From NCBI RefSeq assembly GCF_027596085.1, contig NC_072458.1, positions 15,971,256-16,035,255 of the forward strand: a DNA stretch of 64,000 nt, given 5' to 3'. This DNA comes from Anoplopoma fimbria. Its lineage: Eukaryota; Chordata; Actinopteri; Perciformes; Anoplopomatidae. Within the stretch, counting starts at the first letter, position 1; every line of letters begins with the position of its first letter. The notes under the pieces are model-generated. The model had not been told where the DNA came from, made no database searches, and saw only the letters and a program-made list of their open reading frames with translations. The position numbers and the translations under genes are program-made. This document shows positions 1-13,373 of the stretch, in pieces.

Positions 1-262
1 TTCTCTGTCCGCATGTTCTCTGTCCTCCTGTCCTCTCTCTTCCTGTCCTCTGTTCTCATGTCCTCCTGTCCTCATGTCGTCCTGTTCTCTTTCCTCATGT
101 CCTCCTGTTCTCTGTCCTCCTGTCCTGTCCTCTGTTCTCTGTCCTCATGTTCTCTGTCCTCATGTTCCCTGTCCTCTGTCCTCATGTTCTCTGTCCTCCT
201 GTCCCCATGTTCTCTGTCCTCCTGTCCTCTGTCCTCCTGTCCTCCTGGCCCTGCTTCGTCTC
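1..262. repeat. Pyrimidine-rich minisatellite
   Basis: An irregular tandem array of TCCTCNTGT / TCTCTGTCC words on the + strand. It has almost no purine runs, so open frames read through it as Leu/Ser/Cys/Pro-rich strings. It lies upstream of the first visible abcf1 exon, so it is probably intronic. It may begin before the window. Confidence 0.85.
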
Positions 263-458
263 AGCCAGCAGAGAAGTTTACAAGAACAAACTAAGTCAAA
301 CATCACAGACTGACAGATCGTCATGAATTGTAAATGTATTTTGACAGTGACATCGGAGAACAGGACCGTACACTAAATGATGCACACATGATAAGAATCA
401 GTGATACACACAGGAACAAAGAATAGCAACATAAGAATAAAAACCTGCACCCTTACAG

Positions 459-3400
459 GTGTGGACTTTGGCTACGGGGGTCAGAAGCCTCTCTTTAGAA
501 ACGTGGACTTTGGAATCGACATGGACTCCAGGAGTAAGTATGCTGCTTCTACGGTCATTGATAAAGATGAGCACATTGTTCTGTGTACTTAAATGTTGGT
601 GGAGGGTTAAGAGTCGATTTTGGAGCTTAACACTTTGTCACTTACTAGGGACATTTTTTGCTTTTTTTTCAAATTGGATTGTTTTGATAATTTTGTCTGT
701 GTTAATGCATATGGCATAAAGTTTGTAAAAGTTCAGTTTTTCTGAATTTTGGAAGTTCAACGTCAGCTCCTATAATAAGTCTATGACAAACTGTGTAGCC
801 AAAACACAGACACAAAATGTCCCCATTGAAATCCATTAAATCGGAATATAAAATCATACATTCTGTTGTATCAGGCTTTCAAAGTAGAGCCCTGGCTTTG
901 AAATATTTTTTTTTCTAATATCACCAGATTTAATCATATTTGAATCATTGAATGAATTGAATCATATTTTCAATTGTTTGCCCTATGGGGCAAATACTTG
1001 CTGTTTTCCTGGTTTCTCGGGGCATTGCTGCTGTATTATTGAGCTCTGCAGCACATGTATGCAACAAATATTATGGTTGTAAATGGTAAATGGACTGTAC
1101 TTGTAAAACACTTTTCTAATCTTCCAACAACTAAAAGCACTTTAAAGCTACATGTCATAATTCACCCATTCACAATTCATACACTGCCACCTGACATTCA
1201 TATCAATTTGGGTTTAAGTGTCTTGCCAAAGGACACATCGACATGGACTAGAGGAACCGGGTAAAGAATCCCAGAGGGACCACCCGCTCTACATTCAGAG
1301 TTGATGTGTAGTAATGTGGATGTTGGAGAGTGTTGTGTGTGCGTATGGAGAAGTGTGCGCCCATGTGTTTGGGTGGGTGGTCGCAGTCCTTTAGACTCAA
1401 TATAATATACCTTTTAGGTGCAGAACATTTCTGTATATGAGTTACAGTGAAGAGCTATGGTGTGTGTGGTGTGTGCATCTTTGTAGGGCTGTACTTGTGT
1501 GTCTACATGACAGTGTATGGGATGCATGATATGAGCCCAGATCAAGTGGTTCTCATGACGTTTTTATCATTTGCTCTGATTCGTGTGTCTTTACCCTAAC
1601 AGAAAACTGTGAGCCTTTACAACATAAAACCATGCATTCTATGTTGGCACACATTCTAGAGCCCTGGCTTCAGAGTTGTAGTTTTTGCGTGAGTGCGTGA
1701 GCATATAAGCTGAGAGCAAGTGGTTCTAATGGCTGTTGTCAAAGTGATCTTATAGGCTATTTCTGCTTTGCAAAAATAAGCTAATAGGCTATTAGAAGGT
1801 AAGAACTTTGAAGGGAAATAAGTGTAACAAAAAAATAATATTTATGTATTTTTCATCGCCTGTATATTAGCAGGAGAGATTATTGACAACAAAAAAATCC
1901 ATCGAAATAGATAATCACTGACATATATCTCAAAATGGAAAAAAAATAAATATATTTTGATGTATTTTTTACCAGTTTTATTAGGAGACAATTTTGTGGA
2001 ATTTAAAGGGTAAAAATTCCCAAAAGGAATGAACATTTTTTGGTCATGATCCGGACCTAAGTTGCTTGGTTGAAAGTAATATTTACTTTAGTTAGTTACT
2101 GTATTGTAAGTGTAGAAATCATTGCAGAAACATATTAGTTAACATTGGTTTCTTCCGCTGACCTGAACTCCTTCCTTTAGTTTGTATAGTTGGACCCAAT
2201 GGTGTTGGAAAGAGTACCCTGCTGCTGCTGCTCACAGGGAAATTAAATCCTGTAAGTATGAAGATATGCAAACATTTGAATTTGATTTAAATATACGTCC
2301 CAGTGATGTAACTAGATGTTTCTTTTTTAGACTAAAGGTGAGATGAGGAAGAATCATCGCTTGGTGAGTAACTTCCTGTTGAAGTATGTCTCTTGAATAC
2401 AGTGCGTATTTACAACATGCCCACACTGTTCAAAAAAAGGGGAGAGGGAGAGAGAGAGACCAACAGATCACATTTTTGTCCACAGCCCAGCTCCAAAGTA
2501 CCACACTGTTTAGAGCTTAGTTTGTATTCGACAGTTTGTCCTCTCCGTAGTGAAGCTCAGTTTGTCCTCTCCGTAGTGAAGGCCTCTCAGTGCCCGATCC
2601 ATTCCAGCTGCTTGATCTGTGCAGGTGCGGGACCTGAAACTGTCTTCTGATACAGTGAGAAATCAACTAAGTCAGAATTTGACCATTGGAAATTTTACCA
2701 AAAAAAATTGTAGAATCAAAAGATCGAAAAGGTTTTAAGCTTGCCCCTTCAGGGTCCGATGGCTAGCCACTCGGCCAGTTCAGGCTCAGAGTGTTAGGTT
2801 TAGGAATGTGCTGTGGTACCTTACACACGGTGTGAGCACTTGGTAAACTGTGATTCTGGTAAATGTTCAGAAGAGTTGTAACTCAGATATTTTGTCTGCC
2901 TGCAGAAAGTGGGCTTCTTTAACCAGCAGTATGCTGATCAGCTGAACATGGAGGAGACCGCCACAGAGTACCTAATGAGGAACTTCAACCTTCCCTATCA
3001 GGACGGCAGGAAGTGCCTGGGACGTTTTGGCATGGAGAGCCACGCCCACACCATTCAGATCTCAAAACTGTCCGGTACAAAAATGATGCATGTCGATCAT
3101 GACATTTACTGTCTGCTGTCAAGAAGGAGACCTTTTCTGATGTAGTTTTCTGGATTTCTCTCCAAACAGGTGGTCAGAAGGCCAGAGTAGTGTTTGCTGA
3201 ACTGTCTTGTCGTCAGCCTGATGTGCTGATCTTGGTGAGCTTCACTTAGCCTTCAATCCACACTGCTGATGTTCAACCTGAATGAACTCTGACTGACCCA
3301 CTGCTTGTTCTCTCCTAGGATGAGCCCACCAACAATCTGGACATTGAGTCAATCGATGCCTTATCAGAGGCCATCAATGAATATAAAGGAGGTAAGAGGA

Positions 3401-4410
3401 GACGCATGAGGTGTGCACCAGCAAGGATCAACTCTAATGATCATAACATTCCCCAGATTGGCTGATCGTTGATTATCATATTGTAGTGAAATGAATGGGA
3501 ACTAATGGCTGCCTGGAAAGTAGGTTCGACATGCAGCCAAGATGCTCCTGTGTAACACTGACTAGAGGCTTTTCATTGAGTTTCTGAAAGGAAAGTGGCC
3601 TCAAGAGTGGGAGACACAAAAAATCAACTGTCTAACATTCATCCTTCACAACACCTGAAATGTATTATTTATAGCATGCAACAAGATGTCAATCAAAAAC
3701 TAAGTTTAATGTTTGTCAGGACACAAATGAAACAAGAATTACAGCTTTGATTGATGGCTTAATACAAACGTAGGCCCTTGAATTCAGAGCCTGACTGACA
3801 TTAGTGAGGTTAAAGACTGCTGATAATATCATCCGATATAACTTTGACACATATTTGTGATTGGGGTCCCTTCCATGTGGACTGACTCTGTAATGGAGAC
3901 ACTCTTTCGACATGACATGTCTCTACAAAAATTTGCTCTTATCACATCACCTTATGGAAGCCAGAAACAGAAAAAAAAACAAGCAAGAGAAGAGTCATAA
4001 AAAGTACTCCTGTTAAGTCAGAAGAATGACACACTGTGCCATAGTTTTGCAATAGTAGACCAAATATAGGTAAATCAAAATAATTTCATCCATGTCTATT
4101 GCCGGTGGAATAAGCTGTAGACTTCATTGATGTTGGAAGTGTGAATTGAAGAGAGACAGCTATGACTACATTCAAATGATGAATGAAGGGAAGCTGTCTG
4201 TTTTCTTTCTTTTAATGCTAACAATCTGTCTCTCGTTGTCCAGCTGTGATCATCGTGAGTCACGACGCCCGGCTCATAACGGAGACTCAGTGCCAGATGT
4301 GGGTAGTGGAGGACAGTTCGATCAACCAGATTGATGGAGACTTTGACGATTACAAGCGGGAGGTGCTTGAGTCTCTGGGAGAGACCGTGGTCAACAAGGT
4401 CAACCCATGA
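459..4410 (+). CDS. abcf1: ABCF1 (ATP-binding cassette F1), 3' part: seven terminal exons
   Basis: Exons at 459-533, 2181-2251, 2331-2363, 2906-3074, 3170-3234, 3319-3391 and 4244-4410 (TGA 4408-4410) encode the second nucleotide-binding domain and C-terminus. Visible motifs are Walker [10 protein letters not shown] (exon 2181), signature LSGGQ (across 3074/3170), Walker [13 protein letters not shown] (3234/3319) and the H-loop in IIVSHDARL (exon 4244). All junctions are GT/AG and the phases agree. ABCF1 is a soluble ABC ATPase without membrane segments; it binds eIF2 and ribosomes and promotes translation initiation. The C-terminal part (WVVED...[15 protein letters not shown]) is characteristic of ABCF1 rather than ABCF2 or ABCF3. 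The N-terminal eIF2-binding region and first ABC domain lie before the window. AATAAA is at 4485-4490. The gene is convergent with mrps18b, and their polyA signals are only about 120 bp apart. Confidence 0.95.
1055..1275. repeat. Degenerate copy of a common teleost interspersed repeat
   Basis: The segment reads aaatggactgtacttgta...cacttt...attcacccattcaca...cttgccaaaggacac. The same string family recurs at 24112-24285, so it is a dispersed repeat in an abcf1 intron. A TCTTGCC-AAGGACA tail like this also ends many fish SINE/LINE-derived repeats. The exact family was not assigned. Confidence 0.5.
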
Positions 4411-4484
4411 TCATGGTGTCCCTCACCGTATGCTACGTACACACCAGCTGGGACCAGTCGCATGTGTCTCAAAGCAATGCTGAT

Positions 4485-4490
4485 AATAAA
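4485..4490 (+). terminator. abcf1: abcf1 polyadenylation signal
   Basis: AATAAA lies 75 bp after the abcf1 stop codon, implying a very short 3' UTR. Confidence 0.8.
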
Positions 4491-4611
4491 AGCCTCTTTC
4501 TGGAGTAACTACTGTTCATTTCTAGAAATATAGAGAGAGATCTAACTAAATATCTGTGGTCACGATCTCCTAAAGCCAAACAATAAAATGAATCAATTTT
4601 TCATTGTTTTT

Positions 4612-4617
4612 TTTATT
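4612..4617 (-). terminator. mrps18b: mrps18b polyadenylation signal
   Basis: TTTATT on the + strand reads AATAAA on the mrps18b strand, about 115 bp after its stop codon. It faces the abcf1 signal. Confidence 0.7.
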
Positions 4618-4732
4618 GCGCAATTTGTATTTGCAAACCATGTGTAAATTCACATGGTCCGATAAACGTACATGTGTTGAGCAAACCAAAGTAACTACAT
4701 TTACGGCATCAACTGGACTGGTTCTGTAGTCC

Positions 4733-7700
4733 TCAGCACTTTAAGTAAGCCTTGTATGTCTTCTTCACTTTAGCCACTTCAGTCTCATCAGGTGTTATTT
4801 CACTGTACCACTTATACCAGGTTTCACCAGAGGTCAACAACTGGGGAGGTGGTGTGGACCCCACTGCATCATGAGAATTGGAGTAGTCCTCTCCTGAAAA
4901 TTCCACATATGGAATCTGAAAGGGAAGAAAGCCTGGAAGAGGACACAGGGTGTTGGTCATACATTGAACAGAGATAATAAGAATTCTATCAGTAATGTTT
5001 ACTGGTTCTGTGAATATTAGGGGTTCTCAGGTCCTGCTATCAATACCCGTCACATCCCCATACCTCAGTGCTGCTTAGATCTGAAAACTAACTCTTTCTC
5101 TGTCCCACCTGGGTCGGTTGTGAACTACTTAAGACACTTTTTCACCGTTTTGGGTTCCTAACGTAGCTAGGCTGAAGGTCAAAACCTCATTGGGTTGTCC
5201 TGCGGACATGGCAAATTCTATCTACTTATCATATCACAGTCATTTTATGTCTGCTTAAAACAGTAGTGTTTAAAAGAGCAAAGATAGAAGTCCTTAAAAG
5301 GGATAGTTGTGATGTTTAGAAGTGTTGTGTGAGCTACTACTCCACTGTCAATGTTTCAGAATAAATTAGTTTATATAGAGAATATTCTCACAGCTTTACA
5401 TGGTTAGTGTTATTGTGTGACTTGTGTTTTTAAGGGTTAGTTCGGTTCACTAAAGTCACACACTAACTCACCGATGGAGGCGGCTGTAGACAGTAACTCC
5501 AGGTAAAATCACTGTCTTTATCAATGGTGTCTGGTGGCTTTGAAGAGTGCAGAGTGCATGGATGGATGTGCGTCAGAGAGCTGTCTGGCAGCACGGCACA
5601 GTGGTGAAAATATTCTAAATACAGCATACACTTCAACCCGTCCCCAGCTGTACGTTGCTTAGCTGACTATGGACCAGTTACTTGTACAACCCCCTCAACA
5701 CATCCAACTGTCCTTGCAGGTCTTGTGTTGCGCTACGTACCCTGATCTCTTGCTGTGTTGATTGCCTCATGTAGCTTCTTCTGCTGTTTCATACACACAC
5801 CTGGAAACAGAACAACCAACACCACATGAACAACCGGACACCCTGATGCATCAGAACATGCTCATGTTTAGGACCTACCGGTTCGAGTGGGATCATACAC
5901 CATTCCAGTGTGGGGACTAATGAACTGCTGCAACAACTTCACATTCTGCAGGAGAGGATACATAATGGTTAGCTGTTTATATGATTGATTATTGATCAAT
6001 GAATTAAACAAAAAAAAAGCAAGCTAATTCATTACTGCCAATACTACAGAGGCCCTGAGAGCTCACACTGCACCAACACATCTTCACCAATTATAGAAAA
6101 GTGCTGTAAGAAGAACATGCACACATGAGCGCGCACACAGCTGGGATAAGCGTGTTGTTGCCATGGTGTTTTCATTAAGTTATTGGAGTCAGTTTTCAGT
6201 CAGTGGTGTGGAGTGTGGTTCTGTTTGTTTCAACATGGTGCTGTCATGATACACATATAGCAGATACCAGCTTAAGCACTTTGCTTCTTATGAGCCTGCC
6301 AAATCAAATAATCAGACAAAATATACACAATTGTGAAACTTAACGTGTTTGCTGGCTATAGTTAAAGGTTAAGCATCTCAAGTGCGGACTGTCAGTCACT
6401 AACAAACAACTCTGACATCTGAAACATGTTAACAGGCCCCAACTACACCCCCACTTTTAGAACATATCACAAAGCAAAACGGGTGGGAACTGCTGGTTTC
6501 ATTTTAACAATGAATTGTATTTTAGGAGTTTAGCATATGATTGTCATGTTAAATATGAATCTGAAAAGTACCTACTACATCTCACAGTTGTTTAATAAAT
6601 GTAGTTGGGTAAAATGTACAATGTGTCCCTCCTAAAAGTACTTGGGTAGAAGTATCAAGCATCAAATGGAAATAGATTTAAGTTGAAACTGTACTAAAGT
6701 ACAGTACTTGAGTAAATGTATGTAGTTACTTGAAACATCAATTAGTTTCAAGTGATACTGATCTAAAGCAAACAGGACAGAGCCTGGCTGATCAGATTGA
6801 GCAGAATATAAAGTTTTAGAGCGGACACCTTTACATGATTAATCGAACAGTTGGTTAACAGAAATATGATTGGCAAAAATGTTGATGATTAAATAACGAA
6901 TAAAAATAATAATAAATAAATCACAGGTTACAATTTCTCTCTACGCTTATATGAACGTTAACTGAACATATTTTTTTTTGGACTGTTTGAAGACATCACC
7001 TTAGATTTTTCACAATTTCACAATTACCTCACGATAAATGGAAAAAGTTTTGGGTCAATAGTTAAATGAGAAAGGGGGCGGGGATGGGAGTTTCTGTAGC
7101 ACATACATGTTTCTATGCTCGTATGTGTGTCTTTGTGAAGCACTTCAATGCCAAAGCTGTTTGCTTTTTAAATAGCTATATAAATGACACACTATATTGA
7201 TCAATAATAATAATAACCGTTGTTAATTGAGGTCCTAATTAGCTTATCACTTATGTATTTCTCTCTTATGTGAGGCATAAGTAACAAGAGGTAATTTAAA
7301 AACAGAGCCTCCATTGTCAGTTATTTCCTTTAACGCTGTAAAATGTCCCGCTCACTAAATAAATTGGTCACAATTCTTTAATGTACGCATTGTAGGATCC
7401 TTATTCAAATAAAGTGTGTTATGCGTTTATGATAATGTGTAATATGGCTGATGTATAATTTGAGATTTGTTAACTTTAATATAGATATCTGTATCCTGGT
7501 TATGGTGCAAAGCTTTGAACATTGGCTGATGCCACATGTTTTACTAAAAGCTAGATATGACTATAAAGCATCAGTTTCCTCTTTTTGTTAATAGTAAACC
7601 AACTTTACAGAAGCATGAACATGATAAAAGTTATACCTTCTTTCTCACTAGTCTTTTCTTTATTATTACTAAATGGAAATGTGCCTGGTCAGCTCAGAAA

Positions 7701-9175
7701 AACAATGGACAACTTCTGTTTCAATTGTAGTGAGGACCTGTAGCACAGGACGACCCGAGGCTGAGGCTCTGTCTACGTGCTGGGCTGTGTGCTGTGAGCT
7801 GTCTAACAATGTAAAGTGCTCCTCCTGGCCGCTACTTGTTATAAACTGTCCATTTATGCAGCCAGATGCTCCTTATTCAAATGCTACTGACGAATCAAAC
7901 ATGTATTTATTTATTTGCAAATAAATCAGTTAAATGAACAGGTGCCAAGCAGTGCTTGGTTAGAATAAAAGCCTCCAGACTCAGACTTTAGCGGTAAAAG
8001 ATTAAGAACAACTGTAAAATAGAACGGCACAATGTGTTTGATGAGCGGTGAGACCACCAGTGTGACTGAGATGCTGACCCACCTGATGGTGAATTATAAC
8101 GTTTGGATCCCGACAAACTGGACAGGGGTTTCCACATATCTTGTCTCCTCTCTACAGAAACAGAATAAGTGTCAAAGTGACTTCCCTTTACATGATATGA
8201 TGCATGAAACCAGTAGAGGATAGATTCAAAAAGACATTTTACGATGCAAGTCTTGCGTGTCTTCTGTGGGGGAATGCCACCTTTGTGGTTCCTCCTGTAG
8301 CCTGCCCACACTGGATTGGTCCCATACCTCTCAATGTACTCTGTCAGGGTAAAGGAATGTATAATTAAACAAAGTTCAAGGACGGGAGATGAGACTTCGG
8401 TATATTTTAGGTACCTTCACTCTCAAAATAATCCCAAGGTCGGTCCTTGTAGCGGAGGAGAGTCTCAGCAGCCTGAGCAGTATTCTCATCCTGAAGCGAT
8501 GCTGCTTTGCAGAACAACTGACTTGGAGGTACAAATGGAGAGAGACCCCGGCAAGGTCCCACAGGCAGCCTGTGCAGACACAACTGAATGCGAAAGAAAA
8601 TGATCTCACAATTGCCATCATCACAACATGAGTAAATGTATGTTTTAGCTGCTCCTCTATTAGCTTCTCTGCACTTGCACTGGTTAAATCAAGAATTTCA
8701 TTTAAAATCCTTCTCATCTACAAAGCCATAATATAAATAATAATAAAAAAAGATCAGTGAGGTGCAAAAATCCAAATGTACAAATTCGACTTCGGACACC
8801 GTAGCTTAACAACCCGTACACATTGCTCCCTACTAGAATAGTAGGCCACACTTGTCATTAAATGTCCCTATGTGTTCTGCAGTATTATGTCTGCGTTATT
8901 GCCGAGAGGTTCTCTATTTCTACTGAACGCTAAATAACCGGAGGCTACCCTGTAGGTAGTTACTTTGCAGCACACCGTAGGAATCTGGAAGCGTCCGGCG
9001 TGTCATATCAATTCAACATGTAAAAGCCTCAGTACAAACTGATCACAAATAACTCATCGGATTACCGGTATGTCAACAGCGAAGTTAAATGAAATACCTG
9101 ATACTGTCGTGAATGTAAAAGGTAAGGCGAGAGACGACACAGAGCCTTCGCGATCCCTTGAAAGGAGGCAGCCAT
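4733..9175 (-). CDS. mrps18b: Mitochondrial ribosomal protein S18B, complete
   Basis: Seven coding exons on the minus strand, in transcript order: 9175-9098 (ATG 9173-9175), 8583-8415, 8340-8243, 8151-8083, 5945-5879, 5800-5741 and 4932-4733 (stop). They sum to 741 nt (246 aa) in one frame; human MRPS18B is 258 aa. The product is a small-subunit mitochondrial ribosome component. Recognisable blocks are a basic N-terminal mitochondrial presequence ([12 protein letters not shown]...), [26 protein letters not shown], the S18 core with paired cysteines ([10 protein letters not shown]), NVKLLQQF, and a family-specific tail (GETWYKWY...). The acceptor for exon 2 was set at 8583 because only that choice keeps frame with exon 1. 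It is head-to-head with ppp1r10, as in mammals. The long intron 5946-8082 shows no other gene. Confidence 0.95.
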
Positions 9176-9746
9176 TTTTTCTGTCACAGTGGGGTTGTAG
9201 GTGAAAGGTGAAAGATCAAGCGTAGCCATATCAAGCGTTACAGTTTATATCAAAATTGTATCATAAATATAATAATTCATATCATGTTGTGTGGGAAGCC
9301 CTTTTAACAGTTTAATTTAAGTATGTTGGGTGTAGATTATTGTTCAAATGTGGCGTTCTCGTCGAATTCCCATCACAACCATGGTGATGACTCAACCCTG
9401 ACAGCCAAACTAGTCGCCATTTTGAAGCAATACTATTAACTAAATTGATATATTAAATAATAATTACAATCCAGCCAAATCAACGAAATTTGTTAGTATG
9501 CTTTATCGTCAACTGATTGATGCAAATACACAATAGTTTCATGGTAAATATATGGAGTAATTCAAATTATCAACTTCCAAAACGTGTAACACGCCATTAT
9601 GCCCTTGACAGGACCAGGGAAGGTCGGCTATCCACCATTTTGTTTCAGCAAAAACGGGAAAAAAATGTGCCCGTGACGTAAAAATCGTCACTTAGTATAA
9701 AGCCCAAGTCCCTCCTCTTCGGGCTCATTCCTGGATTTGGTCAAAG
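9176..9746. promoter_or_regulatory. Probable bidirectional promoter of mrps18b and ppp1r10, with ppp1r10 non-coding exon 1
   Basis: The mrps18b start codon at 9175 and a likely ppp1r10 first exon ending at 9746 (CAAAG|GTAAGT) face away from each other. On the + strand a TATA-like stretch (agtataaag, about 9694-9702) lies upstream of a pyrimidine-rich probable start region (ccctcctcttcggg). An acceptor at 9898-9899 (gttttgcag) may begin a second untranslated exon. Transcription starts cannot be fixed from sequence alone. Confidence 0.55.
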
Positions 9747-12700
9747 GTAAGTGAAGTCAGAAAGACAGCGAGGCTTATTCTCAACATTGTGTCCGTCTAA
9801 AATGCGAAATTCCTACTGAATGTGTTCAAGAACCAACAAAGGACTTTGATTTAACGATAGACTCTTAATTAAAATGTCTGTTTTTTGTGTGTTTTGCAGG
9901 TGTGAATTCGCATTGCCGAAGACTGGCCCGTCGAGGACTTTGAACAACTCTACTCAAATTCATATTTTTTTCATCAAGTAATGGACATTCGATTACTATT
10001 TTTGCCTCCAGTTTGTTCCTGAAGGAAAGGCTAGCTTTCAGCCCCACCCATAAGAAGTATTTAAGTTGGTATTAAAACCATGAAGGTTGACGATATAAAA
10101 TTGATGAAATAAGAGATATAAGTGCCTGAAAAGCACACTCTAATACACCCGAGACGCTGAGGATCTATAGTGTCAATAGTAAGTTGATTTTGAAGTTAAA
10201 TTTAATAGAGACCAATCAAGTGAAAATGATCGTAGACGATAGGCTAGTTAGCGGTAGCTGGTTAACTGGCACCGTAAGATAGCGTGGTTCTTTTCAAACC
10301 ATTTGAATATAGACAGTGTTTAAGTATGAGCTCACACAGGAAAGTGGACGGAGACATAAGGCTCCGTTTCTTTGTGTGTGAGACGGAATGGGCGATTTGT
10401 ATAAATAAAAGTTAATAGTCAGTAAATCGTAAATTAACCATAAGCAATCTATTCATAAAGATTGCCGTAGGCACTGAAACGAAATTCCAGCTCATGAAGT
10501 CGGACTTTTTGCCTGCCAGATTAATTTTATAGGGGCTGCTTCACGGAACGAACACTAACCGCAATCTATACATAAAGATTGCGTTAGCTTGAGGATTGTG
10601 GACATATTTTATGAAGCACTGTGTGTGTTGAAATGTCGATAATTAAAGCACAGGGACTTTCCGAAAGCCCGCATCACGTACTCGGCAATCTGTGGATAAA
10701 GATTGCAGGATGACTCAAGCAAAGTGCTCTTTCGAAACACAAACAGTCGGGGATTGGCAAAAATGGTGGACTGCTTGTGGTTTGCTTTTCGTCGTCGGAC
10801 AGCTCCGGGGCTAGCCGAGTTCTCGGAGCAACGGTTTGGAGCTTTTACAAAACTGCCCAGCAGAAAAAGTACCGACTGCCTCGCGTGTATGATTGGGTAG
10901 ATATGTGGTGGTTGGTGACTTGTTTACCTCTCAGGTCCACGGTATTTGCTCGTGTGGGACTGCTTTCGTTTGTCGTCGTCGAAGTGGTTAACAGGGAGGG
11001 CTCTGATTAGCAGGCGGCTCCAGCTCCCTCCCCTCTGACGGGCCGCTCATCCACAGCAGCAGGCCTGTTCTCTGCTGAAAAGGACAGATGGCGGGTTCAG
11101 TTAACTGCCCTTATATAACCGGAGGCGTTAGACGTTACTATTTGATTCATTCAGTTTCTCCTCGATGAGTATGCCTTGTTAACAAGTCTACTATTTAACA
11201 AACAACAGTAACAAATAACAGTTAATAATATATTTTTTAGGGCTTGTTCATTTGAGCATAGTCCGAGTTATTTTCCTATAAAGTACCAGTGATAAATCTA
11301 GTAACACCACAGTATGGCAGTGCACCAATAATGCTATTTCCCCCACTGATCCAGGGCCATAATCACCACTGATTTTGTGTATATGCGTAACAATTGTGAC
11401 ATTTACAGGAAGTGGGTTATTTGCAGTGTTGTGGAGGTCTGAGACTATATATAACTTCTACTACAGCAGTTACCCGGGTAAGACCTAACTGATTACTCAC
11501 ATGGCATTTCCAATGAATTGATTTCTGCAAGAATAGCAGGTTCTGCTCTAGAGTTGAAACAGTTCCATTTTTAGGTGTATAAACATGGAAAAATATGTGC
11601 ATGCTTAAAGGATGCGACCCCAGCAGTTACATCAAGAACCATTCAGGGGTTGATCATAAGACCTGTTGTCATTGTAGTCTCTTGTAATCTGCAATAGTGA
11701 AGACATCCATAAAGGTCTGGTGACATAGTGTCGGCTGTCTTTGTTTGGATCAAATTGGACTATTTGAAGTTAACAATTAGACTATTATGAAACATCCATC
11801 ACCTTTAATGCATTACTGCATACATTGTTTAACGGTCACATTAATGACAGTTCTGACTGTTGTCACCTGATGTCGCACTAACAATGCTGTCTTTGTGGTT
11901 GCTTTTTCCTGTGGAACATCCCAGACAGTAGAGTGCCGGTGTGTAGACATAAAGGGACCTGTAGGTGGCAGGTAGTGGCCTCATTTGTACCGCGGCTGGA
12001 ACATTAACCCCACTCAGTATTTAACCTACTAATTCCACTTTTCTCAAGCATTTCATACTTTATAAAGTCTGATTTAATGTGTTTTAATCAGAATTTTGCC
12101 ATTCATAATTTCATCAGTTACCCCCCAAAAAAATCGAAGATGGGTTTCCATTGAGTGTTGATGTTTCTATTACCATTCTCCTGGTTTGAAGTGATTTTTA
12201 TGTGAATGATTGTGATAGACATGATGCATTAAAAATGTGATAAATCATTACCAGTAACATTTCTTTTAAAAATTCATCCCTTTGGCTGTTATTGTTTTAA
12301 CAAGACCTTGGCATTTCCTCTTGTGTCTGATACATATTGATAAAATACATTTGTTTGTAAAAATATATCGTAGTTATAGCTTTATAATTATATCAATAGA
12401 TCATTTAGATATAATTAAGTAAACCATTCAATCAAATAAAAAGTTAGGTAAATAAACAAATTGATGTGAATTTGTAGTATTTGGTTGCTTAGTTAATAAC
12501 ATGCAGTTTGGTATCTGTGTTGCTGCTGCTTCTTTAATCATTGCCTAAAGTGGAATAAACAGTGTTGCCTCGCCCTCCAAAATCAATGTCCTATCAGTCT
12601 ACATGTCCTGTCCTGCAAGTAAACATCCCAGAGAGGAGTCACTCTGGAGGCACTGAGGAGTAAGTTGCAGCATCCTGCTGAACTGATTTCACCTCCAAAC

Positions 12701-13371
12701 ATCTCAAGAATGAGGTAGTACACTGAAGTCATTCTGCACTGTGGATGGCTGCCTGTTGGAGCTACACAGCTGTGTGACTGATTATGTTTTGTGAGCAGGT
12801 GAGCCAGATTAGTAGTGGATGTAGTGTAACTCTTCCTCTCTGAGCTAGAAAGTCAGCTGCTCTACTGGCTATCAGCTCATGCTGCTCTGCTCCTGGCTCC
12901 CTCTGGAAGCTGGCTTGTGTGCCATCTCAGACCCTCAATCATCACACCTTGTTGGCCAGCTTGTGGTGTTGAGCTCCTGTTTTTGGCGTTGTGACAGGTC
13001 TTTGGACCTTGATGTTGCTGGAACCACAGAAAGTCAAGTGATATGATCTACAGTGCAGTCTGGACGGTGTGCAGTGGTGAGGTGGATCTGGCTGCTGTGG
13101 CGGTGTAGGCCCGATGCAGTTTAGATTTATGTGTGTTTGATGTGAAGTGGCTTTGGAGCCTTTATGGGACTTTACAGATCTAAGCTGTTGAGTCCTAATT
13201 ACTGAAGAGAACCGTGGAGCTTCCCTTTCCATCTGGCAGGCAAACAGTCCCTACTAAACAGCACTTGCATACCTTTTACCAAAGACCAAACATTTCCTAT
13301 ACATAACAGAAAATGTCCAACACACATGTCCTGCTGGCGTATACACTAATTGTTTATGGTGTGTGTTTCAG
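9747..13371 (+). other. ppp1r10: ppp1r10 5' non-coding region (untranslated exons and introns)
   Basis: No protein-coding exon is seen between the probable first exon and the exon carrying the start codon. CpG content rises locally at about 10760-11060. The only strong structure is a set of three matching hairpins at 10444, 10561 and 10685, listed separately. Confidence 0.5.
10444..10706. repeat. Three copies of a 22-nt hairpin at about 120-bp spacing
   Basis: At 10444-10465, 10561-10582 and 10685-10706, arms GCAATCT and AGATTGC flank an 8-nt loop (ATTCATAA, ATACATAA, GTGGATAA). Each arm pair is a perfect 7-bp inverted repeat. The right part ATAAAGATTGC is identical in all three, while the roughly 100 bp between copies shows no obvious similarity. 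This argues against a simple segmental tandem duplication. Function unknown. Confidence 0.85.
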
Positions 13372-13373
13372 AC

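Noticed and set aside
13..313. Two overlapping Ser/Cys/Leu-rich frames
   Set aside because: Translation of the pyrimidine minisatellite; no start context or domain.
10444..10706. CRISPR-like array
   Set aside because: Repeats are palindromic and regularly spaced, but there are only three, spacers are about 100 bp, and the genome is a vertebrate.
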